Positions 13,023 through 24,130 of a DNA stretch of 64,000 bases are shown here, in pieces. The position numbers and the translations under genes were made by a program. The notes under the pieces were generated by a model, which was not told where the DNA came from, ran no database searches, and saw only the letters and a program-made list of their open reading frames with translations. The stretch's first letter is position 1. Every line of letters begins with the position of its first letter. Origin of the DNA: Stichopus chloronotus (lineage: Eukaryota > Echinodermata > Holothuroidea > Aspidochirotida > Stichopodidae); the NCBI GenBank assembly GCA_021234535.1, contig CM037833.1, positions 23,156,918-23,220,917 on the forward strand, written 5' to 3'.

Positions 13023-14276
13023 CTTAAATGGAAAATTAATGTAGATTTATTTTAAGACTGGTGAAAATGCTAGAATAGCATTAATAAGCATGATCACATT
13101 CCTTAAGTCTGCCGTCACAGAAGCAACAACTTAAAATTAAATATTACATATCAAATCGGTACTTACTGACGTTGATTTTACTAGTTACTTGCATGTAGTT
13201 TGCTCCATAGCCTTTTATAATAAAATTGACTCGCTGAAATAGGTTAAATTGTGGGGCTTGAAAAAATTTTCCTCTCTTTTCAATTAAACATTCTTTTGCC
13301 GCTGGACACAATAACTACATGTTATTTGCTGTGATACGAAATTATAGATATTTGATGTCTAATTGACCGGTGTTACTGTTTGCTAAATGAGTGTAATCTA
13401 ATCACCGTGAAGCAATAAAAATGAACTAAGACCATGAGGTTGTTTACAAGCAAAAAGCGTATCCTTTGTTCTAGTAATTACTTTCAAAGGCTTAGATTCA
13501 GCATGGTTACTTAATCATGAAGTGAGGCAGAGACCTAAATAGACTCATAAACAACCACTAGTTGAGAAAACCTAAGGCAGCCACAAAACTTGTCTGATCA
13601 TGCAGGGAAACTTGTTACAATTCTTTTCTATCAAAACGTTGGGAATAATTACGATAAGGTAAAAGATAACATAAATGGCATTCCCTCATAGTATATACCA
13701 GAAGATTCTCAAACAATCGGTTGCGATCCAATTGTTGGTAGTTAGATGTCTTTTGTCGAGTGGGGGGCACCTTTATGGTTCGCAATAGTCGAGTTGGTCG
13801 CAAAGGACTGTAGAGATAGAATAGCCGTTGTGGCCGGCGAATTTACCCCAAGATGGACATTATGACCACTAAACAGCGTCAGCTCTGACACAAACTAGGG
13901 GTCATAGTAGTAGTTTGTCAGTGCCGACCGAAATAACACAGGTTCCAATCCTTCCATAAAGCAAAATTAAACTTCGCTTTTAAGCGATTGCTGACTTTGC
14001 CATAAGATTATGCAGTTGATTGTGAGATTAAAAAACCATCACCTTTTCATCCTCCGCTACCACTACAGATGATCACATGTGATTGATTAACTGATCATAT
14101 CTTTTCTGGTAATGAGAAAACGTGCGCTGTAAGATTGACATGGTGTTTACATAAGAACTGATCAAGACAGAAGTAACAAAATGATAACAAGTGAACACCT
14201 GTCAACAGTTAAAATTCATATCATAAAGATAACGTATGGGCATTATTAGCACGAAAACTTAAAAAATAGAGCGTAC

Positions 14277-14321
14277 CAATGGCCTATCTGGATATGAATA
14301 ATTCTCCACAAATGGAAGGCC
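14277..14321 (-). CDS. Gene A micro-exon GLPFVENYSYPDRPL
   Basis: A 45-bp phase-0 exon with a TTCTCTTCAG acceptor and a GTACG donor. It encodes 15 residues with two tyrosines (ENYSYPD). The strong polypyrimidine acceptor supports it. Function is unknown; by context it is one of the tyrosine cassettes between the SH3 domain and the expected SH2 domain. Confidence 0.6.
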
Positions 14322-15569
14322 CTGAAGAGAATAGTAAAGTAAAAGCATTGTATATTCGGAATGTAAGCAACATTACAATTTAACTACATGACTGAGAAAT
14401 CCTAGACTAAAAAGTAGTATAAAGCCTGTTCATTCAAGGGATTATTTTGCATGAAGCCGTAACCGTTGCAAATTCAGCCACAGTAGATGAAATGTCATCA
14501 GGTACATTCAAACGAACGGTATTGACTTTCAATTTGTGGTAGTTTCAGAGCTATTTTTAAGCGTAAAAAGAACCTTCTTCGAATATTCTTTTAAGAATCC
14601 AATGTCGACCGTTGTGTGTTTTGTTTTTCCAAATGTCTATATCGGGAATATGTAGATCCACACAACGTAGTTTATTGTCCTATATTGCACTTAATAGTAT
14701 CAAACAATCTCCAATATGTTGCACAAACTTTCTGAAATAAGGCAAAATTTGTGTAATTTTGGTTTTCACATTTCCATTTCTGTTTCACGTTTTTGTCAAA
14801 GGTCATATGAAGCTTCGATTGAGTTATATTGCACTGGTATCTACATGTACAGAAATGATTAAACACTATATTGTAAATCCCCAGAAAACAGCAAAAGAAC
14901 AAATGTTTGGCATTGACTGCCAGTTATAAACCTGGGTAAAACAGCAATTTAAAACATTTGTGCTCAAGAATACAACCCACGTAATCGATCTGTGCCATCA
15001 CGATTAGCATCATAATCTCTAAGTGCAATATATGGCATCATGACCTTTTGATATCATTCTAGATAAGAAATGCTTCAGCTGCCGCCTTACGTTTCGTTTT
15101 TTTTTTTTTTTGTCTGGTTTTCAACTGAAACAAGTTTGCTCCCTGTACCAATAAGTGGTACACTTGCGTGGAAAGGGGTGAATGCGTTTATAGTGGCCAC
15201 TGAAGAACTTCAATGGTACAAACTCGTTGAAATGCTAAAATAGCACTCTTAACCAGTAGACGTGATTGCATAATGATGTCTCGAACAAATGAAATTTTCA
15301 CACATCGTGTCGCTAATATCACTTTTAATTTATTCATTAGTAACATATACTTCACTTCAGCTGTTCAAGTTAGTTATGATGTCAGTATACAATGCTCTTC
15401 CATTAAGTCACTGCTCATGTCATTCAACATGTCACACATCGACCTTTTTAGTCTAAAATATTATCATAGTTCAAACCATTCATTGCTGTGAAATTCACTA
15501 CTTCATTACAAACTTACATCATTTTGCAATACAAGAAAGTTTGGTTTCTGCCTTATGTTGCTTTCTCAC

Positions 15570-15629
15570 CTCATAAGGATTTTCAGCGTAGTTTCCGACG
15601 CCCCCGTTATTTATATAACGCACTGACAT
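15570..15629 (-). CDS. Gene A micro-exon ending in YAENPYE
   Basis: A 60-bp phase-0 exon of 20 residues ending GGVGNYAENPYE. It is bounded by an acceptor ending GTATGTCTAG, with a T-rich tract upstream, and a GTGAGA donor. Two tyrosines lie in NPxY-like and acidic contexts. It is the first small exon after the SH3 exon. Confidence 0.6.
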
Positions 15630-16383
15630 CTAGACATACGTGAAAAATGAAAGACAATGTTGCAAAATTCTAAAGAGACTGTTTGAATACTTTGCCGTAC
15701 AAAATGATGAAGCTGAAAGCTATTTTGGTACAAACTGTATTGGTACGCAACAGGAAAACATACTACTTCTGATACCCTTGTCATTCTGCTGTGTAGTCCA
15801 ATTGTGGTAAGTTGCATAAGATCTTTGATAATGAATAATTTAGCTATTTTCTGTTAGTTTTGTGAGCTCAATTGGTTATTCATGAAACTTTGGTATTGTC
15901 TCTACTTGAGACAGTTAAATTGTTGTTTCCGGTTACAGCTCAAGGAAGTCCCATTTAGTCCTGGGGAATGGTGAAGACAAGACAGCTAATAAAGATATTT
16001 ATAAATATAACGAGAATGTGGAAAGTTTCCTTTCATAAATGTTAACAATGCCCATTCAAGAAACAAGTATGTACTAAATAAAAAGCAATTAACGCATTTA
16101 CGAAAAAGCTGTCAGATATACTTAGTAAAGAGCTTTCTGTGCAATTTCATTGACTCAAATGAAATAAGGAAAATTATTCTTCAGAGGTTACGAGCACAAA
16201 CCGTTAATTGAAAAGAGGATATAAATGTCACTTTGCCAAAATATACAACTGTAGATTGGAAGCTTTCGTATTTCTGTAAAATAGTGCTCTTTGCAGGAAT
16301 ATTCAAACACTTTTTTGTCGCTGTTAAGGATTAGTGGGGAATTTTAAGATATAATTTTATAGGAGTTGGCATCAGAAACTTAC

Positions 16384-16965
16384 CTCATCGAAACCACTTT
16401 CTTTATACTCTTTCAAAGGTACAACTACACCTTCATTTGTTTGCCAGGTAAACAAACGTCCATGGGCCTTATGTAGTTCTACGGCATCTTTAAGATACGC
16501 ACATTCCATTCTAATTCTCACGCCATCCATCAGCAACCGTCTCGGGTTTGTTATTATCCTCACAATAGCAGACGGAAACACACCCACTTGTTTTTGTTCC
16601 GTTATTCCAACATACTCTTCCTGTCTGATGTCTGCCAGGATAAGGACCAGATCACCTTCCTTGAATTTGATTTCTGTGTCATTTGTCCAGTCTGTCAGGG
16701 CTACAGCGTACATGAGGACCATCTGGATCCCATCGACAGATTCGGCCAATTGGGAAATCTCGAACACCACGGGTGGGTCTGTCTGCTTGAAGGTTACATT
16801 TTTTAGCACAGCAACAGCCTCGTCTTTCTTTCTGTATATCGTAAATGTGTTGTTAAATCTTAACAAAATGATTATCTTGTCATTTTGTTGTATGCGTAAC
16901 ACATTGTGTTTTCCGTGGACACGATAGGAATTGCTCAAGTATGTTGATATGGATCTCGTTGACAA
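16384..16965 (-). CDS. Gene A SH3-domain exon (partial gene)
   Basis: This is the largest clean coding exon in the window: 194 codons, with acceptor TTTTCTCCAGAG and a consensus GTAAGT donor after GFDE. Residues about 86-138 fit an SH3 domain: AVALTDW (the ALYDY position), EIKFKEGDLVLIL (the acidic/GD loop) and VGVFPSAIV (the GLFPSNYV end). The usual WW pair is replaced by EEYVG, so ligand binding may be unusual. On either side are similar beta-rich segments (residues 20-60 and 146-188) that I cannot assign. A paralogous exon lies at 48581-49123. The frame is open throughout, so gene A looks intact here. The acceptor may be either of two adjacent AGs; using the first would add two bases and imply a phase-1 upstream exon, which I did not find. 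The likely role is a cytoplasmic signalling adaptor (inference). Confidence 0.75.
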
Positions 16966-19900
16966 CTCTGGAGAAAATTGAAAAGTTTGTCTTTCATTGT
17001 CCTATTCAAAGATACATTCAAAACGAAAGACTGTTGCAAAAACCAAAAGGCCAATAAACAGATTATTTCCAACTTTATATTCTGAAAATTGTATGAAAGT
17101 CTTACATGTGACTAGACATAAAACTTAGAATTCATTTCACGCAAAAAGATTAACGTGAAAAGAATCCAATACTTGTCGGGAAAATTTTGCTCTTACAGGG
17201 CTTCTTACAGTAACTAGATTACGCTAGGAACAATGCTTGTGATTTATTGAAGCACTCTAATGTAAGAATCTTTAGAACGTGCAATATGGCTAACTTCTAT
17301 ATTATTCTGAATCAAACAAGAATAAAAAACCTAGATCAAATAAGAGTAGATTTCAGATACTTACAACCATATAAATACTCTTAAAACTTGGGCAGACACG
17401 GAACAATTTCTTACTGACACTACGCCACCGATAGTAACGAAATTTCCTTTCTTTGTCTCTAAGGGGACTGTTCGCCCTCGTTGTAGTATATTCTATGTAA
17501 TAATTACGTTTGAGGTTTTGGCCAGTTGCGCCAATTACTGAATAGATATGAGTTTACATATTGGTCAAATATGAATGTATAAATATAAGTCTCTAAGATA
17601 TAAAACGTTCTGAGATTGTCAAAATACTATCTGCCATTTCGGGATACTGGTGAGCTATCCACTCTTGATTAGACCTTTGACATATCTTGGAAAATAACAA
17701 CCAAATGGTCGAATCCCTTGCTAACTTTCGTGGCAGGTGTAAATACATTCCAAAGTAGAACTAAATAATGCATTCGTAATTCTTTGGGGACGCACATCTC
17801 TGGGACAAATTTGTGAAAGTTTAACAAAAAACCTAATAAGACCGCTTTGAATATTTCGGTGCATATGAGAGAGTGCCATGAATGGAGAAGGTGAAGTGAC
17901 GGGATGTGAAGTATGTCCCTTTTCCAATTTTGTTTGGATCGTTTTGTTTTTTATTCTTTTTGAGAAGGAGTCATAAAAGCGTATGGACCAATTCTAATGC
18001 AGCGTTGTATTGCAGAATTTTATTACAGATGTAGTTATTTGGAATAAACACTCTCTAATAGTTTTCCAGTGAAAAAATCAAATTGACGTCTCTGTAAGAT
18101 TTACTTTTCTTACACGTATATGTATACTGTAACACTGGACCACTGCGGATTATAACTGCAAAATCATGCCTTGCAAAACACATTGAGACCGCCTTAAGTC
18201 ACTGCCACCTCCATTCTGCCATCAATGAAATTTGATAGCACTGGGTAGTTAAAACAGTGACGGTAACAGTTGTCAGTTTGGTCTACCAAAAGTGGCCGGT
18301 TAAGTTAAAAAAGAGCTATTTGTTTCTAGAAGATTGGCCTTGTATTTGAAGTCATATTCCGATTGTCTTCCCGTGGATCTAGACGTCTGTGTTTAGTTCC
18401 ATATTTTAGGTGCCTTGTAATTTTGTTTTATTTAAATATATATTTCTAAACACGAAGACATTTTTCTAGAGTGGGGGTTCTCCTCTTGCTAGAGATATTT
18501 TACATCTTTTTATTATTAGATTTTGATATTGTTTTTCTCTAAACTATTGAAACTGAGTCAGATGTTGGTAAAACTGGAAGAAAAGTACATAGGGAGGAGA
18601 TAATGTCAACATATATACTTACTATACCAAGCTGCTCTTCTTTGGACACGTGTGCTGAGAGCATTGCTGGTATAGATAATATTTTCAGTTTGTCCGCCAT
18701 ATGCCATTGCAAACGTGGAAACATCAGAGATTTGCCTTTGTGGTGTTTTCGTCAGTCTGAAAGAGGAAATGCTAAATTGAGATTTTGATACACTCCTTCA
18801 CTCAGTACTTTGGCCAAGATCAGTATTAGCGTCGGTCCAACTTAAAGTGTTGAACTTATAACTTAGAAATATCAACATAAAGGTATGTGATTATTAAAAT
18901 ACACACATATAAATACTTCAGTAAAATGTTTGGCAAATTACTTCGCTCAGAGATATCCTCGCTGAAGTGACACTTAATCAAAAATATTTTTTGTTTCTTT
19001 GTTATGAGAACTGTGTTTGGAATATGTATACGTTATTTTCATAGCCCACAGACGTAACGAACCTGAACGATAGACAAAGTCCTTATTCTTGTTAAACTTC
19101 TCAACACTGACTTCAGACGGAGTGTGTGATACTTCAAGGGACTTGGTTTATTTTTGATATGATACTTCTGTTGATTTTGTATATGGTACGATGTCTGGTT
19201 CATCCACGAATCCAGTTTCAACTTTTTTTGTTAAACTAATCCTACTACGAATTAATCGGTCTTGACGTAGCACTGACGCTACTGGTTTGCTCATTGCTAA
19301 TAATTTACTGCCCTACATGAGGCATAGCACCATTTTGATCACCTATTTGGTGATAGAACACTTTTATCGGGGGAGTCTCAAAGCATTTCCCTGATCGATA
19401 TAGTTTCATGATTCATTGGCTTCACTAATGTTTCTCAGTGAAAGACACTAACCTGCAATCGCAGAATGAAGTGAAGAAGTGTCTCTGAGGCCTATCCTCG
19501 CTCGATTTGCTTCTCAGTTTATACACAAACAGTCATTACAACATTTTGTCTGGTATTACGGTTACTGATTGAGCGATTATCTCTGACATTACAATAAACG
19601 GAATATCCACAACATCTCACCACCATAATAAATGAAAATTGGGATAACGTTTTGATGTAGTACCAAACTAGATCTGTGCATCTGGCCTTTTACACATTCT
19701 TCGATCACCTTAATTTAATCTGTAAGAATTGGTTTCTTATAAAGTGTACAACTAACAGGAGGAATCATAATTAGGAGGAGGTACTCATAGATTACTCAAG
19801 ATATTCTATTATCAATCAGAAAGAAACATAAATTACTACGTTCTTATCTTATGAATCCTTCTCCCAACAACCAAATCAAGTGCAAGACGCACAGTAAATG

Positions 19901-21520
19901 TGAGCCATATCATTCATTCATTCCTTTTTTCTTTTCTTTTTTGAAGCGGATATATTTAACTTAGAATGTCTGAATGATATAAAGAAAACATGGATTAATA
20001 TTAATTACATGTTACATGAAAATCGTAAAGATGCTACATATCCTGCTACATGTAAGAAAGGCAGTTATGATGTTAGTGACGAGACTGAGAAATTTCTCCG
20101 TGGATGAGAATAAAAGTCAATCTATGGAAAATGGTGGTACATATCAGACGAACTTACAGGCATCTGTAGAGGAGAGAGGACCCAAATTAGAGGCAATGGT
20201 GAGGGCAGGGGGAATTTTAGGAAGACTATCTAAGTGGAGCGCCACCAAAATTGATATATCCTATAGCGCACTAAAGATATCCCTCCCCAGACTAGGCGAG
20301 CTAGCGACGGGAAATGATTTTGTTGAATTCAAAACTGTTATCCTTCCCTTTCATTGGACCTTTGTGCAGTTTTCCCTCACAGTTTCAAAACCAGTAGCGT
20401 CACAAAAGTTGCTCGGAAGCTCTCAAGAGGTTTGACGTACGTCCAGGGTCTAAGCTATAATGTTGTCTTTGGAGTTCCTGGCGCGTAAATGTCATGACGG
20501 ATCATTTTAATAAAGGTATAGCCAATGGTGCGGAAATACAGTTTGCAGCAATAATTGGGCACCTAGTATTTCAAGTACTGGGAAGACGTTCTAAGTGGAT
20601 CCCCACCGTCGGTTAGCACTTCGCGCACTAAGGAATGTTTGGAAAAGATACCCCCTAGATCTCTCATGAATCACATGTAACAGACTCAGTAAGTAAGCTC
20701 CAGGAAATAATTCTCGGCAGAGGCTTAAAAAAAGTTATTACACTGCTGGTACTGCATGTATTCGTGTTTCTTATCCTATGCCATAATCTTTTTGTAATAC
20801 TAGCTTAAGATCATTAACTCTTACTCGTAACTGTCCCACTGTCAAAAGTATATTGTAGCAAAGGTAAGGGTGTCCTAAAAGCTCAGTAGATGTATACAAG
20901 TACTGAAAATCATACTGGGTTGGTGTATTTGGTATTGTTGTGAGTAATGGATGGGTCAATCTGGAAAGTCAAATTGAATATTCTCCTGGACTAACATATT
21001 ATGCTTACTTTTTTCCCTGCTTGTTGATGCATGTGGCATAGACGGTGAAGGCTGAGGCCGTGAAGTTACCCTCCGAATACTTTGAAATGATGCCAAAACA
21101 TTTAATGAATGATGCCTCCTCTTCATTTATTCAACCTACAATGTATCCATTGTTATATTTTACTTTTGGTATTGCATTTTGTCCACACCCATATCTCTTA
21201 AGATATGATTGTGGACAAAATCTTATCTTATCTATTGTACGGAGAAACCAAACGAATTATTCTCGAAAAGACCGAACTCAATCTTGATCGCACTGCTGCA
21301 GCCTGTGTTTCCACATCCTCCTAATCACGGAGACAGGGTTGAGGCATGGGTGTCAGTAGTGGGGATTGACCACCCTCACTTTTTCATGGTGGGGTCCTTC
21401 CGAAAATTATTAGTGTGTGATCTCACGCACTTCTTACAAGTTTATATTTGACATTTTTTCACTTTTCCGAGCAATTTCGTCAATGGACTACACTTAGCAA
21501 AGTACAAAAACATATCACTT
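16966..21520. other. Region upstream of gene A, no supported gene
   Basis: No convincing first exon of gene A is found. A minus-strand AG/GTAAGT-bounded stretch near 18610-18660 (AHVSKEEQLGI) is only a weak exon candidate. A plus-strand 139-codon ORF at 20016-20435 shows no motif. Part of it (near 20220) resembles sequence near 20580 (AAGTGGA...GCGCACTAA words), which suggests repetitive origin. Confidence 0.3.
21176..21221. repeat. 46-bp near-perfect hairpin
   Basis: Two 21-base arms (left starts ATTTTGTCCACA, right ends TGTGGACAAAAT) pair with two mismatches around a 4-base loop. It could be a hairpin MITE remnant. No target duplication is obvious. Confidence 0.6.
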
Positions 21521-21974
21521 ACAACTTGAAACGAAAATTTCAAAGACAGGATTTGATTTTGTAAAGTTTTGGCCTTATTCTTATCTTATTAACTTAAATT
21601 GGTAAGTGCAACCATACATGATAGGATATTTAGCAAATCAATTCACCCAGTAAATTCGTCGATTGCAACTAGTCTTGGTAGATATTTGGAGAAAAACGTG
21701 GCGTTTCTATGCCATACATTGAAAGAACCGGAGACTGCCGTTACTGCAGTTTATTGGGTCTCGTTTTTTTCTTAACTGCTCCAATTTGAATCCTTTAATC
21801 AATTTTCAATTTTATTTTGAGAATATAGTGATGGGATATGATTTTAATGGAGTCTATTAGGAAAAGTTTGCAAAAGTATGCTTTTCTTATAAAAGGTCAG
21901 CGTTCACGTTCTCAATTAATTTTTCTTAAGATATAGTGGAAGAGCCATGATTTGATACAACAGTGAGATAAAAA

Positions 21975-22440
21975 AAAAAAGTATGTTCTCAGAGAAGTCC
22001 TTCCAAAGTTTTAAGTTCATTAATAGTTCTCAAGAAATGCTGTAAAACCATTTTTTTTGGGGGGGGGGAGGGGTAAGGAATTGGACTTTCCTTAATCAAC
22101 AAATAAAACTCAGTTTATTCTAAAAGTGTTATATTTTGAACATTTCGTTCTCCTACTACCTAATATAAAGATCTTATTAGCTGCTCAAATAGTTCCCAAG
22201 ATATGGCGAAAGTCAAATTTTTTAACCAAAATTTGATTTTCTAAAAATCAGCAAATATTACTGTATTAACCATGAAAGTGATATTATCTTAAGTAATGTT
22301 TTCTCCGGTAAGTCCTTCAAAGTTTTAATTTAATTGATGTAATAGCTGTCAAGATATTCTTAGCACAAAATTTTTATCTCAAAATCAGCAAATTCCACTC
22401 AGTTTGCCATAGAAGAAGTGATGTCTGGACAATTGCTATA
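21975..22440 (+). repeat. Tandem ~160-300-bp repeat family, forward orientation
   Basis: Recurrent words include GAAGTCCTTCCAAAGTTTTAA, TTCTCAAGA and AAATCAGCAAATTCCACT. The same units occur reverse-complemented at 23370-24130. Copies are diverged. No coding sequence is seen. Confidence 0.6.
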
Positions 22441-22899
22441 TGCTGAAGAAGGATAAACTGAAAATCCAAATGTTGGTGCAAAACTGGATTTGTACAATTG
22501 TGCCAACATTTGTTCATTCAAGTCATTACAAAACTACCACTTCATCGTAGCCGTTTTGATATCCTTTTAAGCTTATAACGTTTAAAATTAATCGCCCGTA
22601 TTACTGTTCAACGTTTGCTAAAGACAAAAAACGGGATAAGTGCGGTCGGCTGCAGACACATAAATACCAGTTTACGACACCTATCGGTCATATGGGTTTC
22701 ATCCCGCAATCGGGATATCACTTCTTTGCAGATGATGTCACCAGTTCGATCGGTGTTAAGTCCTGCATGTGCCACCGATCCACGCAATAAACGGACATTG
22801 ATTTTTTTTCATAGAGACACAGCTATATTGGGGTATAAATCCATGAGACAGTTAATTGCCTGACAAGTCAGATTGACCCTAAAATTTTGAGGGCACATA

Positions 22900-23360
22900 T
22901 CTGATAATTATCTCATCGCCCTATACGGGCTAAGATGAGATATTGTAGTCACTTGGCTAATGGAGCTGTACATTGTACTGTGCTTCCATGGGAGAACGGT
23001 TGCCATGGAAACGCTTGCAGTGGATGAGTAGGGACAACCCAGGGGTACCCGATAATAGAGTGGCCACGGGCACAGGTGGGTCCTGTTGGGTGGTATAAAT
23101 AAAAACGTGTCCGTGCCAATGTGTGTAGGTGCGTGTGTGGGTGCGTGTGCCTTTGTTTTCGGGTGGGATCGAGGACCGAAACAATAGATTTTATGCCCTC
23201 TGTAGAAAATATAATAGATTTCTACGGTCCTCTCAAGATTAACAATAGGCAGTCTATTATTAAGGTTAGGGTTGAGGAAGAAAAAACAAAAGAAAGCACA
23301 ATGACGTCCTCGGAATGAATGGAAAACAAAGTTGTGTGTGTGTGTGTATGTGTGCGTCCG
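22900..23360. other. Spacer between inverted repeat arrays, with a GT microsatellite
   Basis: Unique-looking sequence ending in a (GT)n run near 23330-23357. A minus-strand 153-codon ORF (22908-23369) overlaps the GT run and low-complexity sequence and shows no domain, so I do not call it. Confidence 0.4.
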
Positions 23361-23369
23361 GACTAGCAC

Positions 23370-24130
23370 AAATTGTGGTTTTTCCAGAATACCTTGAAAA
23401 GTACTTGTTTTAACTTGACAAGGTTGTGTATGCTGCCAATATGTCCAAGATGTATTGGTTGTATGGTAAATTGAGTCAAATGTGCTGATTTTTTAGAAAA
23501 AAAAAATTTTGCCACAAAATTTGCTATTTCCAGCATACCTTGAGATGTATTTGAGCATTTAATGCAAAATTTTGCAAAAACGTACCTGAGAATGAAATAT
23601 TCAAGGTATATCACTTTGGTAGTAAAGAGAGTGAAGTTTGCTGACTTTTAGAAAAAAAGCCAATTTTGCCCCAAAATTTGTATTTCCAACATACCTTGAG
23701 AAACATTAGACTAATTAATTTGAAGCTTTGAAAGGACTTCCCGGAGAACACATACTGTTCAACATAATATTACTGTAATGGTAAATCCAGTGAAATTTGC
23801 TGACTTTTGAGGGAAAAAAGTCGATTTTGTCCAAAAATTTGTATTTCAAGCATGTCTTGAGAACTATGAGACCAATTAATTTAAAGCTTTGTAAAGACTT
23901 TCTTGATGCCACATACTAATCAACATATTATTACTGTAATGGTAAATCCAGTGACAATTGCTGATTTTTTATGGAAAAAAAGCCAATTTTGTCCCCAATT
24001 TTGCATTTCCACCATATCTTGAGAGCTAATTAAGCGTTACAAATTTTGCAAGGCAGTTCCTATGAACACAATAATGAATACACAGTATATCAGTCTTATA
24101 ATAAACTGGTGAAATTGTATGATTGTTTGG
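23370..24130 (-). repeat. Tandem ~160-bp repeat array, about 4-5 copies, reverse orientation
   Basis: Four or five head-to-tail units of about 160 bp. Each contains GTGAAATTTGCTGACTTTT, an A-run, GCCAATTTTG, TATTTCCA.CATACCTTGAGA and an ACTAATTAATTTGAAGCTTTG stretch. It is the reverse complement of the family at 21975-22440. Confidence 0.75.

Noticed and set aside
13780..13960. Possible tRNA or SINE head (GGTTCCAATCC)
   Set aside because: The A-box-like and B-box-like segments are too far apart for a tRNA-derived unit.
18606..18660. Exon candidate AHVSKEEQLGI with a GTAAGT donor
   Set aside because: The donor is good, but the acceptor and phase are uncertain and the frame does not connect to the gene A SH3 exon.
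20016..20435. 139-codon plus-strand ORF
   Set aside because: It has no domain, no splice or promoter context, and part of it resembles nearby sequence at about 20580, so it is probably repeat-derived.
22908..23369. 153-codon minus-strand ORF
   Set aside because: It runs through a GT microsatellite and low-complexity sequence, with histidine/threonine-rich translation.
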